In this document: positions 62,910 to 64,000 of the stretch, piece by piece
Position numbering within the stretch: position 1 is the first letter of the stretch
Layout of the letters: every line of letters begins with the position of its first letter
Assembly: GCF_008121495.1 (NCBI RefSeq)
Contig: NZ_CP043051.1
Location: 1,996,001 to 2,060,000 of the forward strand
Length of the DNA stretch: 64,000 nt
Direction: 5' to 3'
Origin: Mediterraneibacter gnavus ATCC 29149
GTDB lineage: Bacteria; Bacillota; Clostridia; Lachnospirales; Lachnospiraceae
The notes under the pieces: generated by a model
The model's input: only the letters and a program-made list of their open reading frames with translations
Databases searched by the model: none
What the model was told of the DNA's origin: nothing
Translations under genes and position numbers: made by a program

Positions 62910-63323
62910 ATGGCAATCGTAAAAGAATTATTACGCACAGAAGAAGACGGAAGACTGAGTTTTGGAGACTATACACTGGCGTCTAAAACGAAGCTGGATA
63001 ATTTCGAATTTGAGGGCGACTTATATAAAGTAAAGACATTTTCAGAGATCACAAAATTAGAAAAAAACGGAATGTTTGTATACGAATCTGTTCCGGGAAG
63101 TGCGGTAGAGAACTTTAAACTCACAGATACAGAGGTCGCTTTTCAGATTTCTGCACCGGAGGATGTACAGTTTACACTGGAACTTGAGCCGGAGAGTGAA
63201 TACGAAGTGCTTCTGGATGGTGTTTCAGCCGGAAAGATGACCACAAATCTGAGCGGAAAGCTGAGTGTCAGTGTTGAGATCAGCGAAGGGGAAGCTGTGG
63301 ACGTCAAAGTAGAAAAATGCTGA
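62910..63323 (+). CDS. Small beta-rich protein, unknown
   Basis: 137 aa, acidic, soluble, no signal peptide; alternating patterns suggest beta strands ('FEGDLYKVKTFSEITKLEKNG', 'FTLELEPESEYEVLLDGVSAG', 'LSVSVEISEGEAVDVKVEKC'). Two modules: an N-terminal part and a C-terminal beta-sandwich-like part. TAGGAGG precedes the ATG, and a TATAAT box lies at 62834-62839. Similar proteins in related genomes are sometimes labelled endosialidase, which I see no basis for. Lies between clpC and radA. Confidence 0.8.
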   Translation: MAIVKELLRTEEDGRLSFGDYTLASKTKLDNFEFEGDLYKVKTFSEITKLEKNGMFVYESVPGSAVENFKLTDTEVAFQISAPEDVQFTLELEPESEYEVLLDGVSAGKMTTNLSGKLSVSVEISEGEAVDVKVEKC

Positions 63324-63362
63324 TTGCAAGAGTAGAAGACATTTTATAATCAATAAGAGCAG

Positions 63363-63404
63363 AGAGCTGGGGCTGTGAATGAAAACAGCGTTCAGCTCTT
63401 TTTT
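63363..63404 (+). terminator. Terminator between the small protein gene and radA
   Basis: Stem AGAGCTG / CAGCTCT (63363-63369 / 63393-63399), extended inward, with T6. Confidence 0.75.
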
Positions 63405-63416
63405 ATGGAGGAGTAT

Positions 63417-64000
63417 ATGGCAAAAGGAAAGAAAAGTATTTTTTTCTGTCAGAATTGCGGACATGAAGAGGCAAAATGGCTGGGGCAATGTCCGGTTTGT
63501 AAAGAATGGAATACATTCGCAGAAGAAAAAGTGAGTGCCGGATTGAGCCGCGGGACAACGGCAGCTGCAAAGCAGAGTAAAACAGCAGAAGTAGTTCCGC
63601 TTTCTCAGATCAGTGCCAGGGATGATACCAGGATGCTGACCGGGATGAAAGAACTGGATCGGGTGCTTGGAGGAGGTATCGTCTCCGGTTCTCTCGTTCT
63701 GGTCGGAGGGGACCCGGGGATTGGAAAATCAACCCTGTTATTGCAAGTGTGTCAGAGGCTGTCGGCATCAAGAAAAATTTTATATATTTCAGGAGAGGAG
63801 TCGCAGACTCAGATCAAATTGCGTGCAAATCGTATGGGAAGTTTTACAGATCATATGCTGTTGTTATGTGAAACAAATCTGGATACCATACGTACAGCCA
63901 TTGAGAGACAAAATCCGGAGCTTGTGATCATTGATTCGATTCAAACGATGTACAATGAAGAAGTATCCTCAGCGCCGGGAAGTGTTTCGCAGGTAAGAGA
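63417..64000 (+). CDS. radA: DNA repair protein RadA, 3'-truncated by window edge
   Basis: First 194 codons of a RecA-like recombination helicase that promotes branch migration. N-terminal four-cysteine zinc finger ('FCQNCGHEEAKWLGQCPVCKEW'), Walker A 'GGDPGIGKSTLLLQV' and 'ILYISGEESQTQIKLRA' are visible, with Walker B-like 'LVIIDSIQTMY'. ATG at 63417 follows GGAGGAG. The frame is still open at the window end. Confidence 0.95.
   Translation, partial: MAKGKKSIFFCQNCGHEEAKWLGQCPVCKEWNTFAEEKVSAGLSRGTTAAAKQSKTAEVVPLSQISARDDTRMLTGMKELDRVLGGGIVSGSLVLVGGDPGIGKSTLLLQVCQRLSASRKILYISGEESQTQIKLRANRMGSFTDHMLLLCETNLDTIRTAIERQNPELVIIDSIQTMYNEEVSSAPGSVSQVR

Overview
The window reads as a Lachnospiraceae-type gut Firmicute (in the neighbourhood of Ruminococcus gnavus / Mediterraneibacter / Blautia). 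This is inferred from moderate-to-low GC, strong AGGAGG ribosome sites, Clostridia-type sporulation genes (spoIIAA-spoIIAB-sigF, spoVA), a valS T-box, an isopropanol-type secondary alcohol dehydrogenase and many host-glycan sugar genes. Genes are dense and intact. I see no tRNA, rRNA, insertion sequence, prophage or CRISPR array.

Left part (1-34 kb), sugar catabolism. (a) 1-7084: hexuronate degradation (uxuA, uxuB, uxaC, then eda and kdgK) around a divergent IclR regulator with a clear 23-bp palindromic operator. (b) 7195-13792: a LacI-controlled cluster with a GatY/KbaY-type aldolase, FGGY kinase, GatD-like zinc dehydrogenase, LacC/PfkB-type kinase and aldo/keto reductase. It lacks PTS genes and looks like a non-PTS polyol/ketohexose route through tagatose phosphates. 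(c) 13917-18613: RpiR regulator, cytoplasmic GH95 alpha-L-fucosidase and PTS EIIBC. (d) 18788-33787: a YesN/YesM-like two-component system with its own sugar-binding protein, a ribose-type ABC importer with two different permeases, an AraC regulator and the L-fucose genes (RhaB-type kinase, fucI, fucU). Fuculose-1-phosphate aldolase is not in the window.

Middle (34-50 kb): membrane-anchored glucosaminidase, T-box plus valS, LTA-synthase-family protein, folC, TPR protein, then the forespore genes. spoIIAA-spoIIAB-sigF is followed by spoVAA-spoVAB. The spoVA set is interrupted by an alcohol dehydrogenase/COG0523 GTPase pair and resumes with spoVAC inverted and divergent from spoVAD-spoVAE. Three sigma-G-like promoters with identical 17-bp spacers fit this split arrangement.

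Right part (50-64 kb): phosphate uptake (Na/Pi cotransporter, then pstSCAB-phoU-phoP-phoR behind a phased PhoP-box array), an AraC regulator, a DapF-family protein, gntR-clpC, a small unknown protein and the start of radA. Two protein-level oddities stand out: PstS has its two sequence halves in swapped order (a circular permutation), and the DapF-like protein lacks both catalytic cysteines (Ser73 and Asn220 instead).
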